From Antrodiella citrinella (lineage: Eukaryota > Basidiomycota > Agaricomycetes > Polyporales > Steccherinaceae): a stretch of DNA of 33,648 nucleotides. Below the pieces are notes generated by a model. It had not been told where the DNA came from and did not search any database. It was given only the letters and a program-made list of their open reading frames with translations. Positions 9,143-20,697 of this stretch are shown in pieces; position 1 is the stretch's first letter, and each line of letters opens with the position of its first letter. The stretch lies in contig SGPM01000301.1 in assembly GCA_004802725.1 (NCBI GenBank), positions 1 through 33,648 of the forward strand, given 5' to 3'. Both the position numbers and the translations under genes were made by a program.

Positions 9143-12100
9143 ATGAGTTCATTGGCATTTCTTGTGACGGAGCTGCAGGTGTGTACTACATTCACTTCTG
9201 ATCGTTCTATAAGCTCAAAAATACACAGTCTCTCGCAAGTGAAACGAGGCGGAAACATCCAGACGTTCGCGAGGTGCATGCCTCGTATCGATCTACGCGG
9301 ATGCATGAGCTGACCAGACACCATCCAAGGCCGCAGAGAAGTCTTTGTCCATCCTTCGTGCCTCTCCAGAGCAAGCAACGGCTAGCTTAGCCTCAGGTGC
9401 GTCCGCTATAAACCATATATCATGCTACAACCTCTCATATTTGAGACAGATGGCCCACAATCCGATGACCTATTGCGTCCCGTCTTCATGGGATGTGCGA
9501 CCAAGAATGCCAAAGTCGTCGCTATCTCGCTCGGCTCTCTGCAGCGTCTCATTGCGCTCAAGGCTGTGCCCCAGTCTGCGGTGCCTGTCATCATCAATAC
9601 CATGAGTGACTGCATGAACCAGGGCGTCGACATCCAGCTGCGCATTCTGCAAACTCTCCTTTCCCTGATAACAAACTTCCCCGAGGTCCATGGGGATCTG
9701 CTAGGAGATGTCGGTAGTTCCCTCAGGGCGCGAATTTGCAAATGACTTCTGACAAATGACTATGACAGGCGTTATTACTATGCTTCAAGCTGCAAGAGTC
9801 CCGGATAGCCGTTGTGTCGTCTACGGCTGCTGCTACGCTTCGACAATTGGTTATGTTTGTGGTGGACAAAGTTGTAGACGAGGACCGACGAGAAGACACG
9901 GACCCGACCCGGCTGGCGGAAAGAGTCTTGCCAGACGGTACGTCAATATCGCTGGGACCGTCCGCTGACGATGCGCTCTCGGTGTTTGAGGATCTGTGCT
10001 TGCTTGCAAATTCCGAAAGGCCGAAGTTCCTGAAGCTTGACTCACTGCGCAAGACATTCGCCCTTGAATTGATTGAGAGTGTATTGACGAACTATCATGA
10101 CTTGTTCCGCAAGGTGCGTACGCGTAAGGTCTCGTCGCTCTCCTTTTGACAATGTCTACTAGCATCCGGAAGAATTGTTACTGCTGCAACATCATCTATG
10201 CCCGTTACTGCTGAAAGCACTGTCTGACCGCCCCAACTTCCCACTAACCTTGCGCGCAACTCGCGTAGTGTTCCTGTTACTAAAGCAGTTCTCGTCAGAG
10301 TTCAAAACCGAGGCTGAAGTCTTCTTGATGCTTTTGATCAAGATTATCGGTGTCGAGAGTGATGGCGGAACCCCGGCGCAATCGACCGACAGCATCCACA
10401 TTCAGGCAAATCGTCCACAATGGATGAGGGTGCTTGCTATGGAGGTCATGCGAGGGTAAGTAGCATTCGTTACACTGTCACAGTGAGACTGATTTTGTCC
10501 CGTAGGTTGTGCAGTGACGCAGAATTAGTACGCAACGTTTGGGACCGGTACGATGCGGAAGAGGGCGGATCCAAAGTATTCAGCTCACTGGTCGCAGCAC
10601 TAAGACGTTTGGTGACGGAGAAGCCTGCGTTACTCGGGGTCGGTACCCAGATGTATGGTGTCGGTGTGTCACCCCAACATGGCTCTTCAGAGGGGTATCT
10701 GGATGTAGGCGGTGTGGCAGGTATGGTTGCTAATGCGGCCAGCGCAACCGTGTCCAGTGTAGCAGGCATGATCAGCTCAGAAGCAGGGCTGAGCGTGCAG
10801 GGATCCGCTATGAAGCTGCAATGGTGAGCTTCCTCGTGACTGATTTTGCGTGTGCTGACCGACCTCCACCGCAGTATCGATCAACTGGACAAGGCGGACG
10901 CGCCTCCCATCCCGGAGCCTTACATCTACCTCCTGGGTGTCCAGTGCCTAATCTCACTGTGCGAAGGATTCGCGTCTTGCATTGGGCCTCTGTACAACAC
11001 AATCATGGTCCAACGACCTCGCGCTGCAGGCGAACCCGTTGTCCGCGCGCCTCCTGCCCTGGACGTTTCGAATTTGTCGCCAGAAGACTCCGCTACGAAA
11101 CAAGTTCGTACAGTACACAACATGGTCGAGTGCGGATGGCCAGCCCTTTTGGCAGCGCTCTCCTTCGTGATCGCCACAAACCTGTCGGAGGAGCTGTTCT
11201 TGGACATCCTGGCGAGCTACCAGGCCATGACCAATGTCTCGGGTATGCTCGGACTGGCTACGCCACGGGATGCGTTCTTCACGAGCCTTGCGAAGTTTTC
11301 TATCCCTACCCGTGTTGTGAGCAGTTTGGAGTCGTACACTGAACCAGCTACACCACGTACGCCTAGTACATTCTCCGAGAATTTCGGGTTAACCGGCCCT
11401 ACAGTGCCACCTGGTCTCTCGGAGCGCAACATGGCGTGTCTCAAGGTGTTTATTGCGTCTGCACTGTTCCTCGCAGGGAGCCTCGGATCAAGCTGGTTCC
11501 ATATACTGGAAGCGTTGCAGAATGCAGACTATGTCCTCACGACCAAAGGAGCCAAAGCGCCTCAGAAACGGAACACTCTAGGCCCAGCACCTAGCCCGGG
11601 AAGCCGCGCGGTGTCCATGCCCGTTCAGTCCAACGCGCCTGGCGGGCAAAGGCCGAGCACACCACAACCGCAGCAGTCGAGTGGGCGGAATCCCATGCTA
11701 TCCGATTTAGATATCGAGGCGTTGCAAGGGGGGATCCAGCGACTCTTCGAGGCCTCGAAGAACATGGATGACAAGGCGTTCTCCGACTTCGTATCGTCGC
11801 TCTGCAAATTGAGCGCAGCTATGGTTGGGATGCAGTCTGACAGCTCAGATGGGCTTTCGGTCCACTCTGTTGATAACCTTGATGATCTGTCAAACGCGAT
11901 GTTGTCGCCCATTACGGACGGTAATGCACATCGGAGACGAGTGAGCGGGATCCATCTTCCGCGGACATTGGTAAGTCGAGCATGAATGCGATGCCGCACG
12001 ATTACTGACTCGACTCTTGACAGCGTTCGGGTGACTTTGGAATTAGCAAGCTCGGCGGCGTTGCTACTCTCAACATTCACAGGCTGATTTACCGCGAGCC

Positions 12101-15100
12101 TGAAATTGCGTGGAACACCATTACTTCGCATCTGCTTTCCGTGCTGAAACATTCCGCTGCCCCTACGACGATCCGGATCCAATCTGCCCGTATTCTCGAT
12201 GAGATACTTACCATCGTACCCCGGAACATTGCGACGACGGGAGAGCAACAACCCAAGATCCAGCGCCGTGTTCTGGATGTCCTATCGCAGCAGATCATCC
12301 TGGGAAGTGGTACCGCCAACTCTAGCACCAACACCGAGTTGCGCAAGATGGGACTGGAGACTTTGCACCAGATTCTGCAAGCGTCAGGACATACCTTGGT
12401 GGTCGGTTGGGAGACTATTTTCGAGATGCTCGGCAGCGTCTGCAAGCCGGCTAATGTCACTCCAGTTCTTGGTGACACGATCATTGCATCGCCCATCTCT
12501 CCCAGCGCAGCAGGTCGAGGAAAGCCGCCACCGTTGGGGTATGTCAACGACAAAGGATATAGCTCGTTGGTGAAGATAGCTTTCCAGTCGTTGACGTTGG
12601 TCTGCGACTCCCTCTCTCAGCTGTCACCCGAACATCTGCGGCTATGTATCAGTACTCTTGGCCAGTTTGGTCGCCAGGCCGACACGAACATCGCTCTGAC
12701 TGCCGCTGAAAGTCTCCTGTGGGGTGTCTCGGACTCTATTCAAGCCAAACGGAAGGACGTGGAGAAGGAGCCAGAGTACAGCGCTTTGTGGATGTTCCTC
12801 TTGCTTGAGATTCTTGGACTTTGCAACGATGGTCGTCCGGAGGTCCGTGTCGGTGCCATTCAAACGTTGTTCCGGACGCTGCAACTGTATGGAGCTACGC
12901 TCAGCCTCGAGACGTGGGACGAGTGTATATGGAAGGTCACGTTCCCTCTATTGGACTCTATCAACACTGTTCTGCGCCAACAACATCCTGATGACGTTGC
13001 TGAGTCCGCCGATGAGCAGTGGGACGAATCCAAAATCCTCGCGCTGCATTCCATTGGCACCGTTTTCCATGATTTCCTCACAAGCAAGATCATGCTTCTT
13101 GATTCTTTCAAGAAAGCATGGGAGGTGTTCGTAGGGCACATCCAGGACTCTTGGCTGTTTGACAATCGCACTATCAGCACGCCTGCCGTTCGTTGCCTCG
13201 AGAAAGCTATCAAGGCCTCTGCCAACGCTGGTCCGGAGCTGGGTTCTGCAGTAACAGATGCGCTTGAGGTTGTCTGGACCGCCTGTAACGAGATGGGAGA
13301 AGTCGTCTTGAAGAGAGGGACGAAGACGTCTCCGCCGGGATCACCCATGAAGCCCTTTACCCAGGAGAGTCTCACCGCTTTCGTGGATGTCATTCGAAGT
13401 ACCCGAATAGTAGGCAGACAATTCGAGGACCACGAATGGACCTTGGAACGGCTCAGCCGTGTAATGTCTATCCTCAAAGGTCAGCTATATTCGGAGGTTG
13501 CGACCTATGTCGATGCTGAATGCATTCTTATTGGCAGGCATTCTCACATACCCGGATTCGCCAGACTTCCGCCCCGACATTGATGCTCTCAATCCTGTTC
13601 AGGTGAGGCGTCCTATTTTCTGTGTCATGGATTGAACTTACACATCGAATACTGTTCAGACAGTAGTCATGGAGGCCATTGATGGCATTGATCTCTCTGG
13701 AGAAGGCGTACCATCCCTCGTCTTGCGAGATCTGTCAGAATATGCGACACTCGCCTTCGTCGCATCTTTCGATGCACCGGACGACTCCGGGGTCGCGCTT
13801 CAGTCAACCGCTGTACCTTCTGCGAATGGCCGGCCCCCTCGTCGAGTCACGTACATCGGTATTTCCAAGAAGACAATGCCTTTGCTTGTGAACCTATTCC
13901 TCAAGTTCAAGGATGCGGCGGCTATATTCATTGACGGCACCGTTGAGACCATATGTTCGGTACGATCAACTGACTTACTTTCTGAGATTGTGTGGTACTT
14001 ACATTGCTTACCCAGGCGTACTCCGTACCGATCAAACTGAAGTACGATTGCCCCGCACCGTCCAAGTTCGGTAAGGACCTGCCCTTGTGGAAGACTGCCA
14101 CGACCAGCTTCCTCCGCATTGTGAAGGAATGTGGTATTCAGATCCCGAAGCTTGGGACAGGTACGATCTGCCAAGAATCAAAAGATATCTGCTATGGTCT
14201 GACATACATCCTAGACATTCCAGACGAGAGAGTAGCAGCGATCTGGCGGCAGATAATTGATACATTCAAAGGAGGGATCCTCGCCGACTGGTAAGATCTT
14301 GGCGTCCATAGTCAGAGCGTAGTGAGCTGATAGTCCATACCTTCAGTTCCGTGTCTGAAAGCTTCCCGCTCGGCGTCCAAGAAACGGAGGAGAATTTTGA
14401 CTTGGCACTGATTGCGTCTCTTGAGATAGACGTTGTCCCTCATCTGGGCGATTCAAGAGTACCGGACGATGTGGTCACGCAACTGGCAAAGGTCCTGCAA
14501 AAAGGCAGCCGTTTGCGCGAGGCGGAAGAAATCTCCCCGATGTCGCCGTCATCCAAAGGCTCTGGGAGAATATCTCCCGACTTTGAGAAGGTTGACCCTT
14601 TCGGAAGTGAAGAGTCTGTGCTTGGTACTACTGAAGCTAGCAAGTTCCTTCCTCGGGAACGCTTCTCGTACTGGTGCTTTGATCTTTTGTTCCTTATCTG
14701 CTCCGATGTCGCGCAAGGTGAGCTTGGCCTGCTCTGCCCTGTTCTCATTAGCTAAAGTTCAACACTACGTCAGACCAAGTGCCGGCTCGCAAACGTGTGG
14801 CGGCACTCTGTATTACTTCTCTACTGACGAGGTGTCGAATCTCGTTGGTTAGCTATGTCGCTGACGAAGCCTTGCGAGGCACGCTTCCTTTCCCTCGGTA
14901 TGTTTATTAGTCCGATGTCTTAGTTCGACGCGTCTCATGAAATTGCCCTACAGGACGCGCGAGGAAGAGGTTGTTTACATTCTCCGCAAGCTACTCGACC
15001 TTAAGATCTGGCCTGGAATTCTATGGGCTGCACTATCGGAATCACCCTCATCATACTGCGTGGACCAACCGAGTATGTTCATTGTCTGATCTCCTCGTCA

Positions 15101-15458
15101 TTCAATCTGCAACTAACCTTCAACAGGCATAGACTCAACTTTGCCTCCGTCACAATTAATCCGTGACGCGGTGAAGCGCTCATCCAAGGCCCACCTATTC
15201 CGTTTCTATCCCGTCTTCTGTGAGATCGTCGCAATCCCCCGGAAGACACCAACCTCATGGGTCATGACGAACGCACCGCGATCGGCAAGTCGAGACTTCT
15301 CAACGACGGCAAAGCCCGAAGAGCTGCGAAATAGCATGAGCTGGTCTGACGTCAAGTCAGGTTCTGTGGACGAAGGGAGAGCGGTGGAGATGGATGCTAG
15401 AGCAATCATCAAGGAGTGTCTGAAGGAGATTGGACGAGAGATGGGAGTTGGACAGTAA
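9143..15458 (+). CDS. MON2: Mon2 homologue, Golgi/endosome trafficking scaffold related to Sec7-type large Arf-GEFs
   Basis: A large HEAT-like scaffold. The yeast protein works with Dop1, Neo1 and Arl1 at the trans-Golgi and endosomes; it resembles BIG/Sec7 Arf-GEFs but lacks the catalytic Sec7 domain. I rebuilt 16 exons: 9143-9178, 9229-9273, 9330-9396, 9450-9709, 9769-10113, 10163-10455, 10506-10823, 10875-11970, 12024-13479, 13538-13602, 13660-13959, 14016-14290, 14347-14717, 14774-14897, 14954-15072 and 15127-15458. They sum to 5502 nt, or 1833 residues, phases consistent. The N-terminus (SLAFLVTELQSLASETRRKHP, DVREAAEKSL) is the DCB region. DLLRPVFMGCATKNAKV and LQRLIALKAVP follow, then an HUS-like block to about residue 450. 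The C-terminal half has GLCNDGRPEVRVGAIQTLFR and later LKYDCPAPSKFGKDLPLWKT, both typical of Mon2. A Ser/Pro-rich insert at about 660-710 looks disordered. No Sec7 motif is seen. Confidence 0.95.
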
Positions 15459-15651
15459 CACATCATGGAATCTCCTTGCTACTATATTCGCCGTACTATT
15501 CCATAATGCAAGTCTCGGCGTGTTTCGTTGCTTTTTAGCCATTTGCTATACGGTACTTGGTTTATGTAATGCATGTTTCGACTTTGAGAAGAGACCCACT
15601 TCGCAATCAGCAATAGCTTGTGTTTCTGACGGGGCACGAGTACAACAACAT

Positions 15652-16160
15652 TCAGCTGGAAGTGGGCGGACCTGCCATCTTAATAGACGGAACCTCTTCC
15701 TTCAGATCCTCATCCTTCACTCCCAATACTTCATACATCTCTGTCCTCTTGAATACTCTGGCTGTTTGGATAGCGGTTGGTGTTCCTTGCCGCGGATCAG
15801 CACCGGCACCCATGAGGATTTGTACGACCTCGGTGTGACCCTTGAAGACGGCACCGGCGACAATGGATTGCCCCTTGTCGTTGATGCGATTGGGATCTCC
15901 TCCGCGCTCAACGAGAATCCGAGTGATGTCTGCATGCCCCGCGTACGCTGCTAGCATCAATAAAGTGTTTCCTGCAGCTGAGATTCAGTACCGTAAGCTC
16001 TTGCAATCAAGAGTTGAGACGTACCTTCGTCATTCGTCAGATTAACTGGCAACCCACTGGTTAGCGCAGCTTGTAGCAACTCCGTCTGTCCGCTCCGTGC
16101 CGCATCGAACATCCGATGAGCGAATTGCAGGGTCTCTTGCGGTAGATCGGAGGCGGACAT
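15652..16160 (-). CDS. Small ankyrin-repeat protein
   Basis: A 151-residue protein from two exons, 16025-16160 and 15652-15971, joined in phase. Ankyrin repeats are clear from residue 46: GNTLLMLAAYAGHADITRIL followed by GGDPN, then KGQSIVAGAVFKGHTEVVQ followed by GADPR. An N-terminal half-repeat (AARSGQTELLQAALTSGLPV) acts as a cap, and a divergent third repeat has an acidic end. Stand-alone small ankyrin proteins of this kind are common in fungi and mediate protein contacts, but nothing here names the partner. A possible 5' UTR intron (GTGAGT donor, 16264 down to 16191) lies just before the start. The gene converges on MON2, with 193 bp between the stop codons. Confidence 0.87.
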
Positions 16161-16727
16161 AACGCTGTTCGATTCAGCAGTCGTGCTAGTCTTTAAGGGA
16201 AAATATCTTAGGTACCCCGAGACTGGCGAGGGAGGGTGAACAATGATGAGAATGAAACACTCACCATTATTGGTCACCGTAAGGCTAAGCGGTAGTCTCC
16301 GACGAGATGCAAGCCGATCGCAATAAACCACGCAAAGCTGTCGACGACGACGAAATGGTTGCGAAGGCGAAGGGTCGAAGACCGAATTAACCGAAGGATA
16401 ATTGCGCTTAATTGCCAGATGACGATCTCCTTCCGATGGAAAAGGACCGAATGCGGCTAGCAAATTTTCTTTGTCGCGAAGGATTGTGAAGTTATGGACG
16501 ACCTCGCGAAAGGTGATGAAGAAAGGTGTTCAATTGTTCTAAGTATTGAGGAGGTGAAAGGAGATCTCCTGACGGAAGATATTGTGTGGTGTCAAGCCCG
16601 AAAAGGAAGGTCAACAAGTTCCGTCGATCATAAAGTACGATGACGAGCAATGGAAGGTGGTTGTACACGTAGATTCTGACCAAACAATCCTCCGAAGTAT
16701 GTAGCAATAGAACTCCTACATTCGACA
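16161..16727. other. 5' flank of the ankyrin gene and 3' flank of the Sld3-like gene
   Basis: The right part is the 3' UTR of the Sld3-like gene and the left part is the leader and promoter of the ankyrin gene. Minus-strand frames of 168 and 79 codons overlap here but have no family features. The longer one simply continues the ankyrin start codon upstream. Confidence 0.6.
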
Positions 16728-18514
16728 TCAAGCACCACGAGTTGATTTCTTCGGTGTCCCCACAGTCAAGACTTTGGTGCCACTGTCCTGACCATCAGCC
16801 GGCGCCTCATCATCATCCACACTATCCCAATCCTCCTTCCCAGAGCTACTCGTCAAAAGTAGAACATCCGGAGAACTTGCAAGCATCCACTCATCGTCTT
16901 CTTCGTCCTCTTTGATTGTACCCATCTCTACCGCCTGGCTCATCCCAACAGATAGCGCGGGAAGTTTGCCACCTGCCGTCGACGAGCCAGCTCTGGATCC
17001 CAGTTGGGCGGATTTATTCTTCGGCTTCACAGGTGTAGCCGTCACCAATGTTCGACCCTTATCCTTGTCTCCCGTCTGCTTCTCCGATGTCAGGTCGTTT
17101 CTCCTAGGTTGATCCTTCTGCGTAGTCACACTTGGTTTTTTTTCGGCAGGTACCTGAGCTTTCGGCTTGGCAGGCTTGGGTTTGAACACCGTAGACATGC
17201 TAACTTCTCGGGTCAAGACACGCTTGCGCACGTTTCCGGGGCCAATGCTTTGAGACCTCGACCGCTCTCGTTCTTCTTCAAGTGTGACTGACAAAGAACG
17301 CGTGCGTTCAAGCGGGCGACTCTGCGATTTCGTCTTCGGACGAGGAGACGTTCTTCTTGAGGAGGACGTAGAAGTCTTGGCGCGTTTGTTTTGATGGGTC
17401 GGGGGAGGTGATGAGGAACCGTCGGATTCATCGGAGAACGGCGATTGCGGGAAGACCTTGGATCGCAGCATTGCGCAATATGAAGGTAAGGTGGATTTGA
17501 AGCTACATGTCACGTATCAAGCATTGTCGATAGAGAGAGCATGAGTACACGCACAATGGTTCCACTACGTCTTCACAGAACACTTGCATCCTATCGTGCT
17601 CATCTGTTTGTTTCCCTTTGCCCTTCGAATTAGGTAAAGTCTGTTTGTTGTGATCCACGTTTGGCCGCTGAGCTTTCTCCAACGCGTCCGTCAGCTGCCA
17701 CATTGAAAGCTTGTCCATGAACCCTTCCAACCGGTCTTCAAGAAGTTCGTAAGGGAGGGTAGGTTCCAAAGGCGTGGAGGCTTTCTTGCGTTTCTTCGGA
17801 GACGTCAGAAGAGTTGGATCACCAAAAGTCTCATCGTCTTTGGGCGGTTCTGAGAGCGACAGCAAGACGGAGTAAAGGAGGATCTGAATCATCACTCTTG
17901 TGTAAAGCAAATGAGTAGCAGTACCCTCGCCAGATACAAAAATCATGCTTACTCGCGTCTCTCGAGGCGGTCGAGCCAGCTGGCTTTCCACTTCTCTTCA
18001 GCTTCTTGATCCTGTTCGGCATGGTCATCGTCTGCCTTTGCAAACTTGTAGGCATACCACAGTATGTTGGCCTCCTCGTCTGGTACGACATCTTCGTCTG
18101 ACAGAAGATGTGGTATCCTTGACTGGTACTTTTGCGCAGAGGACCGAGCAGTCAAGAGCACCGGTGACATTAACTTGTGTAGAGGATGGTCTCCTTTTGC
18201 GCAGGAGGCGTGAGAGGCAGATTTCACGCGTAACATTGAGTGTACCAGATGTTCTAGATGCATGATTGACTGTATGAAGGCATTCATCAGTCGGCTACGT
18301 GGCGGCACACACGAACGAACAACAATCGGATATTTGACAAACATACCTCTGGGAGATAAAGAAACTGCAGATATGTTCTCTTAACATGGGATTCCGTAAG
18401 CTCCTCCGTGTGATCAAAGGGATACTCGCGTGAAAGAGACCGTTCTTGCGTGACCGTCCATCTGACAGGACAGTCGGTTCGTATCTGGTACGACAGGTCA
18501 GAAATAGTAGCCAT
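16728..18514 (-). CDS. SLD3: Sld3/Treslin-type DNA replication initiation factor
   Basis: Sld3 loads Cdc45 on origin-bound MCM and, once phosphorylated by CDK, binds Dpb11/Cut5 to start replication. I rebuilt four exons: 18347-18514, 17953-18269, 17555-17896 and 16728-17502 (1602 nt, 533 residues). The family call rests on a block that matches my memory of the fungal Sld3 domain: ANILWYAYKFAKADDDHAEQ, then EEKWKASWLDRLERREVMIQ and ILLYSVLLSLSEPP, then LLEDRLEGFMDKLSMWQL, and FCEDVVEP + FFKSTLPSYCAMLRSKVF. The C-terminal 240 residues are disordered, basic and Ser/Pro-rich. They carry full CDK consensus sites (TPVK, and TPKK close to the stop); another, SPKK, sits near residue 205. Yeast Sld3 is longer (668 residues). 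I am surer of the exon structure than of the exact family name. Confidence 0.75.
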
Positions 18515-20697
18515 AGATCCACTTAATTCTTTGAATAATTTCTGTGATAGTCCGTCAGTCTTTGTCGGTGTACTCGGATAGTACTTCAGAGGCTCGAACG
18601 ACGCAGTGGTTGAAGAAGTCGAGCGCTAAAACGCGACCGTGGCAGGAGGAACGAAATGTCACATTTCACGTGCTTTGTGACTCTCGAGGATTTTTCTCTG
18701 CCATCGTGACTCGCTGAGACCTCCCTTCCCTTTCGTGTCGGTGTTTCATTTCTACCTTTATCTCTCGATTGATCTCGAGACTGACGGATGACCATTTTGT
18801 TGTAATGTAGGGGATTGTAGGTAGTGCGTAGACTATAGTACACGCGATCAATCCTCCCGCTGCCTTCCGAGTATCGGTCACGCAGCTGTCTCCTGCTTTT
18901 GTCTTTCATTTCGGGAAAGTACCATCCATACATGGTCTCGATCTTCCCGATTTGTCTTGTGCCAAGTTGTCTGTCAAAGTCGGTGAACCGGCGGAAGAGG
19001 ACCGATACCGATACCTACATACCGATACTAGTACTCACCTCCTCTCTGTCTATGTCTATTCCCGCACCGAAATGTTTACGGACTCGCCGTTCCTACCTGT
19101 GTATGGTGATAAAGTTATTCCGCGTTGATGCACTGGACTGCCCCGGCCCCCAAGCAGGGGACTTGATCAGGACATTTCGCGACCGATTCCCAATTGATCT
19201 TATCTTACTCATAGCCGCTGCCTACCGTTCCGCATCTTCCACTCAACGGAAGCAAACCACTTATCACAATAGTGAATCCGAATGTCTTAGCTAGTACTAC
19301 CACTCCGGCTCACTCCTTTTCCGTTATGAATGCCCCATTTACATCGGGAGCGATTACCCAGCATTGCACGCATGATACATGTGCGGGGGTACCGGTACGT
19401 TAAGGGTACGTGACCTCTATATTATGAGCTTGGCGGTGGTCGTTGACCAGGTTACAGCAGGTTACAGTTACAGCGCCGGCGCCGGGATCGTCTTTTTCGT
19501 TGACAATGGTAGGCCATAGTCCGTGGCCCAAATCGCATTTCAAAGGTGCGTTGTAATCGTGGAAGTGTATCTAATGAACGTTACTGTACATTGCAGCCGA
19601 AAGCGCCTGCGATTCACAAGGGAGTTTAGGAGCGTGTTGGTCGTCAACGAAAGCTGCTTCCCATACGCACGCCTGTCACAGATCACCTTCGATTGTGAGC
19701 TGACTGAATCAGTCAGTGCAAGCATGTCTGCTTGTCGTTCATCCGGTGCGAGCCGCAGAGGGCCAGGAGAGCCCATCTATTGAATCGATGGTGCCGTACG
19801 TCTAGCCGAGCGCTCTGCGTACCCTGTTAAACCTGTTTCCATAGTTTCAGGGCCTGAAATATATGTTTGTCTGCTCACAACTGACGCATTGGTCTTGCAG
19901 GGTTTCTCCAACTCTCGAATCATGGATTGGAGGCTTCGAGTACACATATCGGCCTCGCCACACCTTTTGTACGGTAGGTATTGACCGTGATTTTCGATCT
20001 CAGCTCGGAAGCGAGAACGCGATCGCCTTCTGTTAATGGAAACCACGTGTTCATTGTGCGACCCAAATATGGCAAGACTACAATGTCCCTTTATTCCGGA
20101 GAGGCCGCATCAAATTACACCAATCTATTACCGCGATCTCTCTCAAACAGTCTTTCGACGCAACGTCGGCTTGGGGCTTAGAACCGTCTATGAACATTTC
20201 AACTCCCGCCGCTTGCCCGCTTACGATTACCTGCGTCGGCGCACACTCGGGAGGGTTCAGAACTTGCTCGGTGGCATCCTGCAACGCCGGTTGCATACGG
20301 TATGATGCGTGGTAACGGAGGCAAAGTCTACGCTCTCTCAGCCCTTTCTCCGCGACGTATACCCGGAATTCATCTCAGAAATGTGGGTGTCACGGGGCTC
20401 GTCTTAACCGAAGCGGTTTAGCACGCCGAAAACGCTGGCAACCAAGGAAGCAAAGTCGTCCAGGGCTCGCCCCTCATGCTGCGTTCTTCATAACGACAAA
20501 TGATTATCGGTTGTGTTTCGTAGCTGCCTCTTCAAAGATCCGCGTGCCGGTCCCAGATCTTCTGCTCATTTGTCCCTTTGTATGCTCATCCCCTTCTCCT
20601 TCCTCGTGTTCGTTCGTCACTCCTCCCCAATGCTCTAAGGCTCGCTGCAGAGACGTCGTAACTGTATACTGTCCTTTTGAGGCTATTATCCAGTTCG
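18515..20697. promoter_or_regulatory. 2.2-kb divergent upstream region between SLD3-like and homeobox genes
   Basis: No confident gene lies here. Both flanking genes point outward, so it must hold both promoters. It contains repeated short motifs (ACCGATAC near 19001-19028, GGTAC at 19389-19409, CAGGTTACAG at 19448-19467). The last 150 bp are CT-rich, as in a fungal 5' leader. The longest frames (131 codons at 18899-19294, 89 codons at 20036-20305) show no family features. Confidence 0.5.
19448..19482 (+). repeat. Tandem 10-bp repeat followed by GC palindrome
   Basis: CAGGTTACAG occurs twice head to tail (19448-19457, 19458-19467), followed by a partial TTACAG copy. Directly after comes the perfect palindrome GCGCCGGCGC (19473-19482). 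It lies about 1.2 kb upstream of the homeobox start codon. A binding-site role is inference. Confidence 0.55.

Noticed and set aside
11625..12251. A 208-codon minus-strand frame
   Set aside because: It lies antisense to MON2 exons 8 and 9 and crosses a real intron.
12860..13477. A 205-codon minus-strand frame
   Set aside because: It is the antisense shadow of the long MON2 exon 9, kept open by codon composition.
18899..19294. A 131-codon plus-strand frame
   Set aside because: The composition looks non-coding and no domain is visible. It sits in the divergent upstream region with short repeats.
20036..20305. An 89-codon plus-strand frame rich in Arg
   Set aside because: No family resemblance, no promoter and no exon partners; likely chance within the homeobox upstream region.
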